Positions 8,503 through 17,738 of a stretch of DNA of 64,000 nucleotides are shown here, in pieces. Within the stretch, counting starts at the first letter, position 1; every line of letters begins with the position of its first letter. The DNA is taken from assembly GCA_020025205.1 (NCBI GenBank), contig JAHHSO010000003.1, forward strand, positions 1 through 64,000. The letters run 5' to 3'. The notes beneath the pieces are model-generated. The model saw only the letters and a program-made list of their open reading frames with translations. It did not search any database and was not told where the DNA came from. Position numbers and translations under genes: made by a program. The stretch comes from Christensenellaceae bacterium. Lineage in GTDB: Bacteria; Bacillota; Clostridia; Christensenellales; Aristaeellaceae.

Positions 8503-9438
8503 TTACCTTTCCTGAGACTGCTGGCGCTGTCTGTGCCATTTTTCGAGCAGCTTGATGATAGTCTGTTCCATGCGCTGTGGCGTATAGGATTCCGGAAAAT
8601 ATTTACGCAGGGTATCTCTTTTCAGCGTTACACGATCAATGTCAGTTTTCTTTTCCTCACTCATGATCGCTGACATGGATTCCCAAGTAAGTTTTCCTTC
8701 CTGGGAGAACTTTTTCAGCCTCTGAGCCTGAGAAAAAGACGGAGTTGCCTGTTCCGCATCCATGGCATCCAGCAGTTGAACCTGTTCATCTTTCTTCAGA
8801 AAAGAGATCTCGTAAGCCGGATTGATGGCAATTTTTCGCTCATCCACCATGTCAAGAAGTTCAGGAATCAGCTCCGTCAGACGGATAAAACGAAAAATCT
8901 GATTTTTGCTTTGACCAACCTGTTCAGCCAGAATCTCGCTCGATTTCCTTCCTTCCAACTTGTTCCCAACTTGGGAACAAGTTAAATCTGCTCTTGTACC
9001 CTGATGATTCATCGCTTCCAGCTTCATCTTATAAGCAAAAGCCCGCTCGCTTGGGAGCAGGCTTTCTCTTTGCAAATTGCTGTCCACCATGATGATTGTC
9101 GCTGCATCATCATCCAAGTTTCTAACGATGACCGGCATGGTTTCTTTTTCTGCCAGCTGGCTGGCTCTGTGTCTCCTGTGACCCGAAACCAGCTCATATC
9201 CGCCCGCTCCATCGGGCCTTGCAATCGCCGGAACGAGCACACCGTACTCTTTGACACTCTTCACAGTATCAGCCATCACTTCATCGTCCTTGACGTGAAA
9301 AGGATGATTCTTGAACGGATGAAGCTGATCCAGCGGGATCTCCTGCACCTTTTCCCGCTGATCGTCTGTCCTGGTTTCTTCTGTTGCGAAAAGCTCATCG
9401 ACAGAAGTCAGCTTTATGTTTCTCGCGCTGCTTTTCAC
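8503..9438 (-). CDS. parB: ParB-family partition protein
   Basis: A 311-residue ParB/RepB/Spo0J-type centromere-binding protein. The N-terminal ParB/sulfiredoxin-like CTPase domain (about 30-130) includes the GHRRHRA box, and a central helix-turn-helix (about 150-210) would bind parS sites. The start is GTG (9438), 9 bases after GGAGG; the first 44 bases overlap the end of parA, so synthesis of the two is coupled. It partners with the upstream ParA ATPase to keep the circular form of the ICE stably inherited. No parS palindrome could be identified with confidence. Confidence 0.93.
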   Translation of the reverse strand: MKSSARNIKLTSVDELFATEETRTDDQREKVQEIPLDQLHPFKNHPFHVKDDEVMADTVKSVKEYGVLVPAIARPDGAGGYELVSGHRRHRASQLAEKETMPVIVRNLDDDAATIIMVDSNLQRESLLPSERAFAYKMKLEAMNHQGTRADLTCSQVGNKLEGRKSSEILAEQVGQSKNQIFRFIRLTELIPELLDMVDERKIAINPAYEISFLKKDEQVQLLDAMDAEQATPSFSQAQRLKKFSQEGKLTWESMSAIMSEEKKTDIDRVTLKRDTLRKYFPESYTPQRMEQTIIKLLEKWHRQRQQSQER

Positions 9439-10216
9439 TCAGCAACACCTCCCTCGTCAAACTGCTGTATCCCTGTGCCACCTTGCCCTGGGCATCAAAG
9501 GCGAAGATGCTCTTTCCCTCTGCTGTGGTTTCCTTGGCTCTGACGGAATGAGGAATCTCTGTCTTAAACACCCGGATCTTGCTGCCGTAGTTCTCTCGCA
9601 GAAGCCCGCTGATGTCCTTTGCAAAGTTCGTCCTGCTGTCCACCATGGTCAAAAGAATCCCGTCAATCTGGAGCTTGGGATTAAGCTGACGCTTTACCTT
9701 GCTAATCGTCCTTAGAAGCTGTTCCAGACCCTTGACCGGCAAATACTCCGCCTGCACGGGAATCAGCACATGGTTTGCAGCCGCCAGCGCATTGACTGTC
9801 AGCATCCCCAGAGAAGGCTGGCAGTCAATCAGGATATGGTCATACTGTCCTTTCACATTATCCAGGACCTGCCGCAAAACCGTTTCTCTGCTCATGGCAT
9901 TCACAAGCGAAACTTCCATGCCAGCCAGTTCGATATTGGCAGGAAGCAGATCTACACCTTCTTCATGATGCAGAATACCTTCACCCGGCAGGATCGGTTC
10001 ATCCGTAAGAACCCTTGTCATCGCATCCGCGAGTGTAAACTTCAAATTGTCCGGCTGAGCATATCCCAGACTGATGGTCAGGCTTCCCTGCGGATCAGCA
10101 TCGATCAGCAGAACCTTCTTTCCCGCATTTGCCAATCCCACGCCGAGATTGACCGTGGTCGTCGTCTTTCCGACGCCTCCTTTCTGATTTGAAATCGCCA
10201 GAATTTCTGTTTTCAA
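9395..10216 (-). CDS. parA: ParA-family partition ATPase
   Basis: A 273-residue deviant-Walker ATPase of the ParA/Soj family. The P-loop KGGVGKTTTTVNLG near residues 11-24 carries the signature lysine, DADPQGS follows near residue 40, and IDCQPSLGMLT near 130 is the Walker B region. It uses ATP-dependent nucleoid binding to position ParB-DNA complexes. The start codon is TTG (10216-10214), supported by AGGAGA 8 bases upstream. It is the first gene of the visible ICE block and the one nearest the chromosomal junction. Its end overlaps parB by 44 bases. Confidence 0.95.
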   Translation of the reverse strand: MKTEILAISNQKGGVGKTTTTVNLGVGLANAGKKVLLIDADPQGSLTISLGYAQPDNLKFTLADAMTRVLTDEPILPGEGILHHEEGVDLLPANIELAGMEVSLVNAMSRETVLRQVLDNVKGQYDHILIDCQPSLGMLTVNALAAANHVLIPVQAEYLPVKGLEQLLRTISKVKRQLNPKLQIDGILLTMVDSRTNFAKDISGLLRENYGSKIRVFKTEIPHSVRAKETTAEGKSIFAFDAQGKVAQGYSSLTREVLLSEKQREKHKADFCR

Positions 10217-10320
10217 GTGATCATCTCCTATGAATTTTTAATTTTCTTAAAACTCCGTGTGCATATTGACCAAACCCCGGCTCACGATGCCATGATTCGG
10301 GATTTTTTCCGAAAATCAAA

Positions 10321-10354
10321 AAAACCGCCCTTCTAAACAAAGAAAGACGGTTTT
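10321..10354. terminator. Bidirectional hairpin at ICE/chromosome junction (first of three)
   Basis: Arms 10321-10334 and 10341-10354 pair at 12 of 14 positions with an AAACAA loop. A-tract on one side and T-tract on the other make it a plausible terminator for either direction. Confidence 0.65.
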
Positions 10355-10373
10355 TTACCCATTACGGGTACAA

Positions 10374-10414
10374 AAAAACGGTCACAAAACCCAGAGGATA
10401 ATGTGACCGTTTTT
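10374..10414. terminator. Perfect 13-bp hairpin at ICE/chromosome junction (second of three)
   Basis: AAAAACGGTCACA (10374-10386) pairs perfectly with TGTGACCGTTTTT (10402-10414) around a 15-base loop. It probably ends ppdK transcription on the minus strand; the symmetric A/T tracts allow termination in both directions. Confidence 0.75.
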
Positions 10415-10435
10415 CTAAGCTATATCAGCATTTTT

Positions 10436-10458
10436 CGACTCTTTTCGAGTCGGTTTTT
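10436..10458 (+). terminator. Small hairpin next to the ppdK stop (third of three)
   Basis: CGACTC (10436-10441) pairs with GAGTCG (10447-10452), followed on the plus strand by GTTTTT. It would stop plus-strand read-through into the 3' end of ppdK. It is also the inverted repeat closest to a chromosomal gene at the junction. Confidence 0.45.
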
Positions 10459-10461
10459 GGA

Positions 10462-13092
10462 TTACTGCTTATCGCGGATTGCAGCCTGTGCAGCGCTCAG
10501 ACGAGCGATCGGCACACGGAACGGAGAGCAGGACACGTAGTCCAGACCGATCTTGTGGCAGAACTCGATGGAAGACGGATCGCCGCCGTGCTCGCCGCAG
10601 ATACCGCAATGGATATTCGGGCGGGTAGCCTTGCCCATCTCCACTGCCATCTCCATCAGCTTGCCGACACCGGTGGTGTCCAGACGAGCGAACGGATCAG
10701 ACTCATAGATCTTATTGGCGTAGTAAGACGGCAGGAACTTGCCAGCATCATCACGGCTGAAGCCAAACGTCATCTGGGTCAGGTCATTGGTGCCGAAGCA
10801 GAAGAACTCAGCCTCGGTCGCGATCTGATCCGCAGTCAGCGCAGCACGCGGAATCTCGATCATGGTGCCGACTTCGTACTTCAGATCAGAACCAGCTTCG
10901 GCAATGATCTTGTCAGCCGTTTCGATGACAACATCCTTAACAAACTTGAGTTCCTTGACTTCGCCAACGAGCGGAATCATGATTTCAGGTTTGATGTTCC
11001 AATCCGCATGACGAGCCTTGACAGCCAGAGCTGCCTTGATGACAGCAGCAGTCTGCATCTTGGCAATTTCTGGATAGGTAACAGCCAAGCGGCATCCGCG
11101 ATGACCCATCATCGGGTTGAATTCATGGAGATCAGAAATAACCTGCTTGATGTACGCAACGCTCTTGCCCTGCGCGTCAGCCAATGCCTTGATGTCGGCC
11201 TCATCGGTCGGAACAAACTCATGCAGAGGCGGATCCAGGAATCGAATGCAAACCGGATGACCTTCCAGTGCTTCCATCAAGCCCTCAAAGTCACTCTGCT
11301 GCATCGGCTCAATCTTGGAAAGCGCCGCCTCGCGTTCTTCAACGCTCTCCGCACAGATCATCTCACGGAAGGCACCAATACGGGAAGCATCGAAGAACAT
11401 GTGCTCGGTACGGCAAAGACCGATGCCCTGAGCGCCGAAAGCAGCTGCCTGCTTTGCATCAGCCGGGGTGTCCGCATTGGTACGGACAGCCAGCTTCTTA
11501 TACTTATCAGCCAGCTCCATGATGCGTCCGAAGTAACCGCTGTTCGGATCAGCCGGAACGGTCGGAATCAAGAAGTCATAGATGCAGCCAGTGGAGCCAT
11601 CCAGAGACAGCACATCGCCCTCGTGGAAGACCTTTCCCTTCAAGGTGAAGCACTTGTTTTCTTCGTCCATCTTGATGTCGCCGCATCCCGAAACGCAGCA
11701 GGTGCCCATGCCGCGGGCTACAACAGCTGCGTGAGAGGTCTGACCGCCGCGGACAGTCAGGATGCCCTGAGCATACTTCATGCCTTCAATGTCTTCCGGA
11801 GAGGTTTCCAGGCGAACCAGAACAACCTTCTCGCCCTTCTTGCCATGCTCAACAGCATCCTCAGCCGTGAACACAATGGTGCCAGCAGCAGCACCCGGAG
11901 AGGCCGCAATGCCCTTTGCAATCGCTTCGGCCTTCTTCAAAGCATCTGTGTCAAAGGTTGGATGAAGCAGCATGTCAAGACTCTTGGCATCAATCTGCAT
12001 CAATGCCTCTTCCTCTGTGATCATGCCCTCGTCGATCAAATCGCAGGCGATCTTGATGGCAGCAGCGGCGGTGCGCTTTCCGTTGCGTGTCTGCAGCATG
12101 TAGAGCTTCTTGTCCTCAATGGTGAACTCCATATCCTGCATATCGCGATAATGATTTTCAAGCGTATTGCAAATTCCCAAGAACTGATCGTAAACTTCCG
12201 GCAGAACCTCCTGCATCTTGGAAATCGGCATCGGAGTACGAACGCCGGCAACGACATCTTCGCCCTGCGCGTTCATCAGGAACTCACCCATAAGTCCCTT
12301 CTCGCCTGTAGCCGGATTACGGGTGAATGCAACGCCTGTGCCGGACGTATCACCCATGTTGCCAAACGCCATCATCTGAACGTTAACGGCAGTGCCCCAG
12401 GAATAAGGAATATCGTGATCCATACGATAGATGTTCGCGCGCGGGTTGTCCCAGCTGCGGAACACAGCCTTGATCGCTTCAAAGAGCTGTTCCTTCGGGT
12501 CAGACGGGAAATCCTTGCCGAGCTGCTTCTTATACTCTGCCTTAAACTGGTCAGCCAGCTCATGCAGATCTTCAGCGGTCAGCTCAACGTCATAAGTGAC
12601 ACCCTTCTTCTCCTTCATCTGGTCAATGAGCTTCTCGAAATACTTCTTGCCCACTTCCATAACCACATCAGAGAACATCTGGATAAAGCGGCGATAGCAG
12701 TCCCATGCCCAGCGGGGATTGCCGGACTTCTTTGCAAGAACTTCAACCACTTCGTCATTGAGGCCGAGGTTCAGGATGGTATCCATCATGCCCGGCATAG
12801 ATGCGCGTGCACCAGAACGGACGGAGACCAGCAGCGGATTCTCTTTATCACCAAACTTCTTGCCGGTGATCTGCTCCATCTTGGCGATGTGATCCATGAT
12901 CTGCGCTTGAATGTCGTCGTTAATTCGGCGGCCATCCTCATAATACTGGGTGCAGGCTTCTGTGGTAATGGTGAAACCCTGCGGCACCGGCAGGCCGATG
13001 TTGGTCATCTCGGCAAGGTTAGCGCCCTTGCCGCCCAGAAGGTTGCGCATGCTGGCATTGCCTTCAGTGAACAGGTAAACGTACTTCGTCAT
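10462..13092 (-). CDS. ppdK: Pyruvate, phosphate dikinase
   Basis: An 876-residue cytosolic enzyme interconverting pyruvate + ATP + Pi and PEP + AMP + PPi. The length equals that of the characterised Clostridium symbiosum enzyme. Domains in order: ATP-grasp nucleotide-binding domain (about 1-350), the swivelling phosphohistidine domain with catalytic His454 in GGQTSHAAVVARG, and a TIM-barrel PEP/pyruvate domain with the catalytic cysteine (about 832) in HCGICGEHGGDP. In anaerobes it can run toward ATP in PPi-linked glycolysis or toward PEP in gluconeogenesis. The ATG follows AAGGAGGA by 10 bases, and a near-consensus sigma-A promoter lies 103 bases upstream. It is monocistronic, bounded by hairpins at its 3' end. 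Confidence 0.98.
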   Translation of the reverse strand: MTKYVYLFTEGNASMRNLLGGKGANLAEMTNIGLPVPQGFTITTEACTQYYEDGRRINDDIQAQIMDHIAKMEQITGKKFGDKENPLLVSVRSGARASMPGMMDTILNLGLNDEVVEVLAKKSGNPRWAWDCYRRFIQMFSDVVMEVGKKYFEKLIDQMKEKKGVTYDVELTAEDLHELADQFKAEYKKQLGKDFPSDPKEQLFEAIKAVFRSWDNPRANIYRMDHDIPYSWGTAVNVQMMAFGNMGDTSGTGVAFTRNPATGEKGLMGEFLMNAQGEDVVAGVRTPMPISKMQEVLPEVYDQFLGICNTLENHYRDMQDMEFTIEDKKLYMLQTRNGKRTAAAAIKIACDLIDEGMITEEEALMQIDAKSLDMLLHPTFDTDALKKAEAIAKGIAASPGAAAGTIVFTAEDAVEHGKKGEKVVLVRLETSPEDIEGMKYAQGILTVRGGQTSHAAVVARGMGTCCVSGCGDIKMDEENKCFTLKGKVFHEGDVLSLDGSTGCIYDFLIPTVPADPNSGYFGRIMELADKYKKLAVRTNADTPADAKQAAAFGAQGIGLCRTEHMFFDASRIGAFREMICAESVEEREAALSKIEPMQQSDFEGLMEALEGHPVCIRFLDPPLHEFVPTDEADIKALADAQGKSVAYIKQVISDLHEFNPMMGHRGCRLAVTYPEIAKMQTAAVIKAALAVKARHADWNIKPEIMIPLVGEVKELKFVKDVVIETADKIIAEAGSDLKYEVGTMIEIPRAALTADQIATEAEFFCFGTNDLTQMTFGFSRDDAGKFLPSYYANKIYESDPFARLDTTGVGKLMEMAVEMGKATRPNIHCGICGEHGGDPSSIEFCHKIGLDYVSCSPFRVPIARLSAAQAAIRDKQ

Positions 13093-13194
13093 CCTAGTTC
13101 GTTCCTCCTTAAAAGATTCATAATCATTGCAGTAACAAATCCCTGCTTGATGATTGTTGCATTAAGGCGCGATAAAAAACGTCGCACATTGATT

Positions 13195-13223
13195 ATTATA
13201 AGTCTTATTCCTGCATTTGGCAA
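13195..13223 (-). promoter_or_regulatory. Sigma-A promoter of ppdK
   Basis: On the minus strand TTGCCA (13223-13218) and TATAAT (13200-13195) are separated by exactly 17 bases, giving a roughly 95-base leader before the ppdK ATG. Confidence 0.85.
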
Positions 13224-13343
13224 TCGTTTTTCCGCTTTTTTTGCAGTTATTTTCCACTTTTTTTCACAAGTTATCAGACCACTTGTATGATTTCTTCAAT
13301 ATTTGTGCACAAATTTAACCCGTTCTGTTCAAAATATTATATA

Positions 13344-15341
13344 TTAATTTCGACCAAATATTTGCCCTGTTCGCGCAAACCGCTCCATGGCTGCTCTTTT
13401 CACTGCCGCATATTCATCTTTGAAAGCATCATTCCTGCTGATTTCAAGAAAAACATCCCGCGTTTGTGCAAGAAGCTGAGCGTCAGAAACAAGCATAAGT
13501 GCAGGCATTTCCGGTTCGCCATGTTGTCTTGTGCCAAAGAATTCGCCTGCTCCTCTTAACTCCAGATCCTTTTGCGCCACTTCAAACCCATCATTTGTCG
13601 ATACCAATGTACGCAGACGCTCATTGGGTTCCGCCATTAAGAAACACCAGCTCTCCTGTGACCCTCGTCCAACGCGCCCGCGAAGCTGATGCAGCTGGGC
13701 CAGCCCAAAGCGTTCCGCATTTTCAATGACCATAATGGTAGCATTAGGGACATTTACGCCCACTTCGATGACAGTGGTAGACACAAGCACATCCATTTTT
13801 CCGGCATAGAAAGCCTCCAGCGTCTCTTCCTTCCCCTGCTTACTCATTTTTCCATGAATAAGCCCGACAGTTAGGGGGGCAAGCGCAGTTTCCAGCTCTA
13901 TTTTTTCCTGCGCTGCACTTCTCAAATGATCGTCTGGAGTATTTTCTTCTCCGACAAGCGGACAAACAACATAAGTTTGCCGTCCCTCTGATGCCTGCGC
14001 GCGGATAAACCGATACATTCCGTCCCTTTTATCTTCCGAAACGATGCGTGTACGCACAGGAGTTCTTCCGGGCGGAAGTTCATCCACAATCGATATGTCT
14101 AAATCTCCATATAAAACCAGAGACAATGTGCGCGGAATAGGCGTCGCGCTCATAACCAGAACATGCGGCACGCCGCCCTTTCCTTCAAGCCGCGTGCGTT
14201 GGCGAACCCCGAAACGATGCTGTTCGTCAGTAATCACCAGACGCAAGTTTGCAAATTCAACATTCTCTGATATGAGTGCGTGGGTGCCAATCGCCACTTG
14301 CCATTCGCCCGATGCAATCGCCTCCCGCGCACGCCTGCGTTCTGATGCAGCCATTTTTCCTGTCAGCAAACCGCATGTAATGCCCATTTTTCCTAACGTC
14401 TGTACCGCACTTTGAAGATGCTGAGCTGCCAGAATTTCTGTTGGCACCATCAGAGCGCCTTGTCCTCCCGCTTTAGCGCAGAGAAACAAGGCACAAAATG
14501 CAATCAGCGTTTTTCCGCAGCCGACATCGCCCTGAACCATTCGCGCCATCGCCCGTGTATTTTTCAAATCTGCTGCAATTTCCAAAGCAGCTCTTCTCTG
14601 AGCATGAGTAGCTTCGAAAGGAAGACTTGAAAAAAACTCTTCAACCCACTCTGTCTCGATGGGCAGCGCCTGTGTTTTACTGCGTTCGCCAGCCGCGCCG
14701 GCAATTCCAGCCTGAAAAAGCAGAAGCTCTTCAAATGCCAGCCTCTTTTTCGCCTGTGCCAGGATATTAAAATCCGTCGGAAAATGTACTTCAACAAGCG
14801 CACGATGTCTATCTAACAAATTATATCGCTTGCAAAGTGATTCAGGCAGATTGTCCGGCTCATCATATTCATCCAGCAGCAGTTGTATTGCATCACTCAG
14901 AAGCTTTTGCCCTATACCGGGCATGGAAGCATAAACCGGGGTGATTCTCCCCGGTATTTCAATGGTCGGATTGATGATAAAAAGTCCCGTTTTTTTTCTT
15001 ACGCATCGTCCGTATAGCGTGACTTTTTGTGTATCGTATAATCGATCCTGTATCCAGGGCTGATTAAACCACATGCAGCGGATTTGCCCGCATTCGTCCG
15101 CCACTGTAGCGCTGACCCACTGCATGCCCCGCACTCGATGCAGCACCGGTTTGCCACGGATAAAACCCTCAAAACAACTTTGTGTGCCTTCTGTCATTTG
15201 CGCAGGAGAAAGCGGATGCGTTGTATCGCGGTAGCCTACAGGCAATGTGTTAATTAAGTCATTCGAGGTTAAAATATTGTGTTTGGCGAGTATTTCCAGT
15301 CGTTTAGGGCCAAATCCCTTGATTGAAACAAGTTCCCGCAT
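13344..15341 (-). CDS. recG: ATP-dependent DNA helicase RecG
   Basis: A 665-residue branched-DNA helicase that regresses stalled forks and processes recombination intermediates; slightly shorter than the usual 680-690. An N-terminal wedge/OB domain (about 1-180) precedes two RecA-like motor domains. Walker A is GDVGCGKT at 271-278, the DEQH box is at 372-375, and later motifs include MSATPIPRTL and QLRGRVGRGSQESWC. The ATG follows GGGAG. In Bacillus subtilis recG also lies downstream of the asp23/yloV genes; here it follows fakA after a terminator, so its expression depends on read-through or on an internal promoter. Confidence 0.97.
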   Translation of the reverse strand: MRELVSIKGFGPKRLEILAKHNILTSNDLINTLPVGYRDTTHPLSPAQMTEGTQSCFEGFIRGKPVLHRVRGMQWVSATVADECGQIRCMWFNQPWIQDRLYDTQKVTLYGRCVRKKTGLFIINPTIEIPGRITPVYASMPGIGQKLLSDAIQLLLDEYDEPDNLPESLCKRYNLLDRHRALVEVHFPTDFNILAQAKKRLAFEELLLFQAGIAGAAGERSKTQALPIETEWVEEFFSSLPFEATHAQRRAALEIAADLKNTRAMARMVQGDVGCGKTLIAFCALFLCAKAGGQGALMVPTEILAAQHLQSAVQTLGKMGITCGLLTGKMAASERRRAREAIASGEWQVAIGTHALISENVEFANLRLVITDEQHRFGVRQRTRLEGKGGVPHVLVMSATPIPRTLSLVLYGDLDISIVDELPPGRTPVRTRIVSEDKRDGMYRFIRAQASEGRQTYVVCPLVGEENTPDDHLRSAAQEKIELETALAPLTVGLIHGKMSKQGKEETLEAFYAGKMDVLVSTTVIEVGVNVPNATIMVIENAERFGLAQLHQLRGRVGRGSQESWCFLMAEPNERLRTLVSTNDGFEVAQKDLELRGAGEFFGTRQHGEPEMPALMLVSDAQLLAQTRDVFLEISRNDAFKDEYAAVKRAAMERFARTGQIFGRN

Positions 15342-15363
15342 AAAATCTCCCTACATCAATGAT

Positions 15364-15411
15364 AAAAAAACCGCCCCTGATCACCACTTCATCGGCTTCA
15401 AGGACGGCTTT
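15364..15411 (-). terminator. Terminator after fakA
   Basis: Minus-strand hairpin with arms around 15398-15411 and 15371-15380 (CCGTCC/GGGCGG core, G-T wobbles) followed by TTTTTTT. It lies between fakA and recG. Confidence 0.75.
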
Positions 15412-15417
15412 CAATTC

Positions 15418-17100
15418 TTATTCTGCAGAAATCAGATAATAATACAGCGGCTGGCCACCGTACTGCACTTCAACATCTAGATCACTGAAAATTTCAGCAA
15501 TTTCGTCGCCAAGTGCCCGAGCATCTTCTTCCTTTGTTTCTTCGCCATAGTAGATAGTCACTAGAGAGTTTCCATCTTCTACAACGTGCTTAACCAGATC
15601 AATGGCAATATCGTGGATACTCTTGCCCACAACTTCAATTCGACCATTATGAATGCCGATGATGTCGCCCTCTTTGATCTCCTTATCTTCAAATACCGTA
15701 TCGCGTACAGCAAAGGTAATCTGCCCAGTCTTCACCTGTTCAGCAGCCTCTGTCATCGCTTCGCGATTCTCTTCAGCATCAGCTTCCGGATTAAATGCAA
15801 TTACAGCACCAATGCCCATTGCCACGTTTTTCGTGGGCAAAACAACCACATTGCGGTCAGAAAGCTCAGCCGCCTGAGACGCTGCCAAAATGACATTGGA
15901 GTTATTGGGAAGCACAAAGACAGTCTTCGCCCCCACACGATCCACTGCACCAAGAATATCCTCAATGCTCGGATTCATGGTTTGTCCACCTTCAACGATA
16001 TAGTCAACGCCAAGATCAGAGAAGATGTCAGAGAAGCCTTCTCCCAGAGAAATGGCAACCATTCCGTAATCCTTGAGCGGCTCATCCGCCTTGGAATCTG
16101 CCTCTTCTGCCTTATTTTGAGCAGCTTTCTGCGCCGCTTCGGCTTGAGCAAGACGCTCGCGGCGCTCTTCGGCCATATTATCAATTTTGATATTGACCAG
16201 TTCGCCAAGCTCACAGGCATATTGAAGTGCCTTTCCAGGGGTGTTGGTATGTACGTGAACTTTTACCAAGGAGAAATCGCCAACAACCACAACACAATCG
16301 CCAATACGAGTCAGGCGCGTACGGAATTTGTTGATGTCATCCTCTGTGACCGTCTCATTCATGTTCTGCACAATGAACTCTGTGCAATACATAAATTTGA
16401 TTTCTTCCAGAGAATCATGGTCGTCTTCAAACTCAAATGTAGCAGCGCTGCCAATATTAGCGGACGTATCTTCAATTTTCTCACCATTATAAGCAGCACG
16501 CCAGCCTTTGAGTACCGTAAGCAAGCCCTGTCCGCCGGAATCTACAACGCCTGCCTGTTTCAGTGCAGGGAGCATGTCCGGCGTTTTCTCAAGAATTGCC
16601 TCGCCGCTTCTTATGATTTTATCCAGCAGCGCAGGCAAATCACCGGGGTGCTTCTGGACAAAACGGGCAGAATCTTCGGCAATTACACGAATAACCGTCA
16701 GAATAGTGCCTTCCTTGGGCTTCATAACTGCTTTGTAAGCGGTTTCTGCGCCGGATTTAATACCCTTTGCAAAAAGCTCCGCATCGACGATCTCCGCATC
16801 TCCAATGCCGCGTGCAAAACCGCGCAGAATCTGCGACAGAATCACGCCTGAGTTGCCGCGCGCACCTTTGAGCGCACCGCGTGCCGCCAGATTCGCCAGT
16901 TTTGAAGCACTGTGCTCGTCAAGAGCCGCGATTTCCTTGACGGTAGATTTCATCGTCAAGGACATGTTGGTACCCGTATCTCCATCCGGTACCGGGAACA
17001 CGTTCAGCGCGTCAATCGCCTCACGGTTCTGCTCAAGCAGATTAGCTCCTGCGATAACCATCTCTTTCAGAAGCAATCCGTCAATCGTTTGCTGTGACAA
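15418..17100 (-). CDS. fakA: Fatty-acid kinase FakA / YloV (DhaL + DegV-like domains)
   Basis: A 560-residue DAK-family kinase. In Gram-positive bacteria FakA phosphorylates fatty acids held by FakB (DegV-family) proteins, feeding acyl-phosphate to phospholipid synthesis. The DhaL kinase domain (about 1-200) has the Mg-binding signature NVFPVPDGDTGTNM with Asp39 and Asp41; a middle YloV region follows and a DegV-like C-terminal domain (about 350-560). I choose TTG at 17100-17098 because GGAGG sits 8 bases before it and the protein then starts MSQQTIDG like its homologues; an ATG at 17148 would overlap asp23 and lacks a ribosome site. A DegV protein at 18367-19239 is a plausible FakB partner. 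Confidence 0.9.
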   Translation of the reverse strand: MSQQTIDGLLLKEMVIAGANLLEQNREAIDALNVFPVPDGDTGTNMSLTMKSTVKEIAALDEHSASKLANLAARGALKGARGNSGVILSQILRGFARGIGDAEIVDAELFAKGIKSGAETAYKAVMKPKEGTILTVIRVIAEDSARFVQKHPGDLPALLDKIIRSGEAILEKTPDMLPALKQAGVVDSGGQGLLTVLKGWRAAYNGEKIEDTSANIGSAATFEFEDDHDSLEEIKFMYCTEFIVQNMNETVTEDDINKFRTRLTRIGDCVVVVGDFSLVKVHVHTNTPGKALQYACELGELVNIKIDNMAEERRERLAQAEAAQKAAQNKAEEADSKADEPLKDYGMVAISLGEGFSDIFSDLGVDYIVEGGQTMNPSIEDILGAVDRVGAKTVFVLPNNSNVILAASQAAELSDRNVVVLPTKNVAMGIGAVIAFNPEADAEENREAMTEAAEQVKTGQITFAVRDTVFEDKEIKEGDIIGIHNGRIEVVGKSIHDIAIDLVKHVVEDGNSLVTIYYGEETKEEDARALGDEIAEIFSDLDVEVQYGGQPLYYYLISAE

Positions 17101-17128
17101 AAAATTCGCCTCCAGTTTCCGTCGGGGA

Positions 17129-17479
17129 TCAGACGCGGATACCCTCAACCGAAATGTTTACTTTGCGCACTTTGGCGCCGGTCATGTTCTCAATCTTATA
17201 GCAGACCTGAGATTTGATGATGTTGCAGACCTCCACAATGGAGATGCCATATTCAACGATGATGAAAAGATCAATATCAATTCCTTCGTTAGTGATGTTG
17301 ACCTGCACACCCTTGGTCAGGTTTTCCTTTCCAAGCCATTCGACAAATCCATCTTTCGCACGCTTGCTGGACATTGCTACAATGCCGTAGCATTCCAAAG
17401 CGGCATAACCTGCCACTTTAAGCAGAACATCCTCACTGATTGTAATCAGACCGAGATCATTGCTGATTTTACATTCCAT
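17129..17479 (-). CDS. Asp23/Gls24 family envelope protein (YloU)
   Basis: A 116-residue protein of the Asp23/DUF322 family, membrane-associated envelope-stress proteins in Staphylococcus aureus. The family pattern GLITISEDVLLKVAGYAALEC...VEYG is clear, and there is no signal peptide. It is the first gene of a fakA-containing transcription unit with its own consensus promoter, diverging from rpmB. The same order (rpmB, yloU, yloV) occurs in Bacillus subtilis, supporting the assignment. The conserved linkage suggests a role in membrane lipid or envelope homeostasis, but no activity is known. Confidence 0.92.
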   Translation of the reverse strand: MECKISNDLGLITISEDVLLKVAGYAALECYGIVAMSSKRAKDGFVEWLGKENLTKGVQVNITNEGIDIDLFIIVEYGISIVEVCNIIKSQVCYKIENMTGAKVRKVNISVEGIRV

Positions 17480-17535
17480 AAAAGAACCTCCTCGCGCAGG
17501 GCCATCCGACCCGAATTCTCAAGAGATCATCTTAC

Positions 17536-17564
17536 AGTATACAGGAAAACGCCCCATTTTACAA
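17536..17564 (-). promoter_or_regulatory. Sigma-A promoter of asp23-fakA
   Basis: TTGTAA (17564-17559) and TATACT (17541-17536) on the minus strand, separated by 17 bases, 57 bases upstream of the asp23 start. Confidence 0.85.
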
Positions 17565-17667
17565 GGATTCCAGAAAAAAACATGCACAATAATTATATGA
17601 GCGCAGGAAAAAAGCGTTTTAAAACCCAGTTTTTTTAATTTTACCTCAAACAAATTGAAAAAAACCC

Positions 17668-17696
17668 TTGTCAAATTGTCTTTCTGGTGTTAGAAT
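17668..17696 (+). promoter_or_regulatory. Sigma-A promoter of rpmB
   Basis: TTGTCA (17668-17673) and TAGAAT (17691-17696) with a 17-base spacer, 43 bases before the rpmB ATG; divergent from the asp23 promoter. Confidence 0.87.
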
Positions 17697-17738
17697 AATT
17701 GTGTTATGACTGTTTACGCACCAGAAGGAGGTGTGATT

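Larger units (their letters stand above)
1..10460. mobile_element. One end of an integrative conjugative element (ICE)
   Basis: Every gene in this stretch reads on the minus strand and belongs to a conjugative-element module: ParA, ParB, a DUF6017-type replication protein, class B sortase, surface adhesin, PcfB-like protein and VirD4-type coupling protein. The order matches the maintenance-plus-transfer end of Tn1549-like elements of gut Clostridia (family knowledge). From position 10462 on, genes are ordinary housekeeping genes, so the element boundary must lie in the 245 bases between parA and ppdK. The integrase and the other end are outside the window, so the exact attachment site cannot be placed; the right limit given is approximate. 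Confidence 0.85.

Noticed and set aside
10555..13290. 911-codon open frame on the plus strand opposite ppdK
   Set aside because: It is a shadow: codon bias of ppdK suppresses stops on the other strand. No ribosome site or family resemblance, while ppdK is complete with catalytic residues and promoter.
17101..17148. ATG start at 17148 for fakA
   Set aside because: It would overlap asp23 and has no ribosome site; TTG at 17100 has GGAGG at 8 bases and matches homologous N-termini.
17706..17738. Upstream in-frame ATG extending rpmB by 11 residues
   Set aside because: It precedes the AGAAGGAGG ribosome site, which clearly serves the ATG at 17739, and homologues start MGKxCE.
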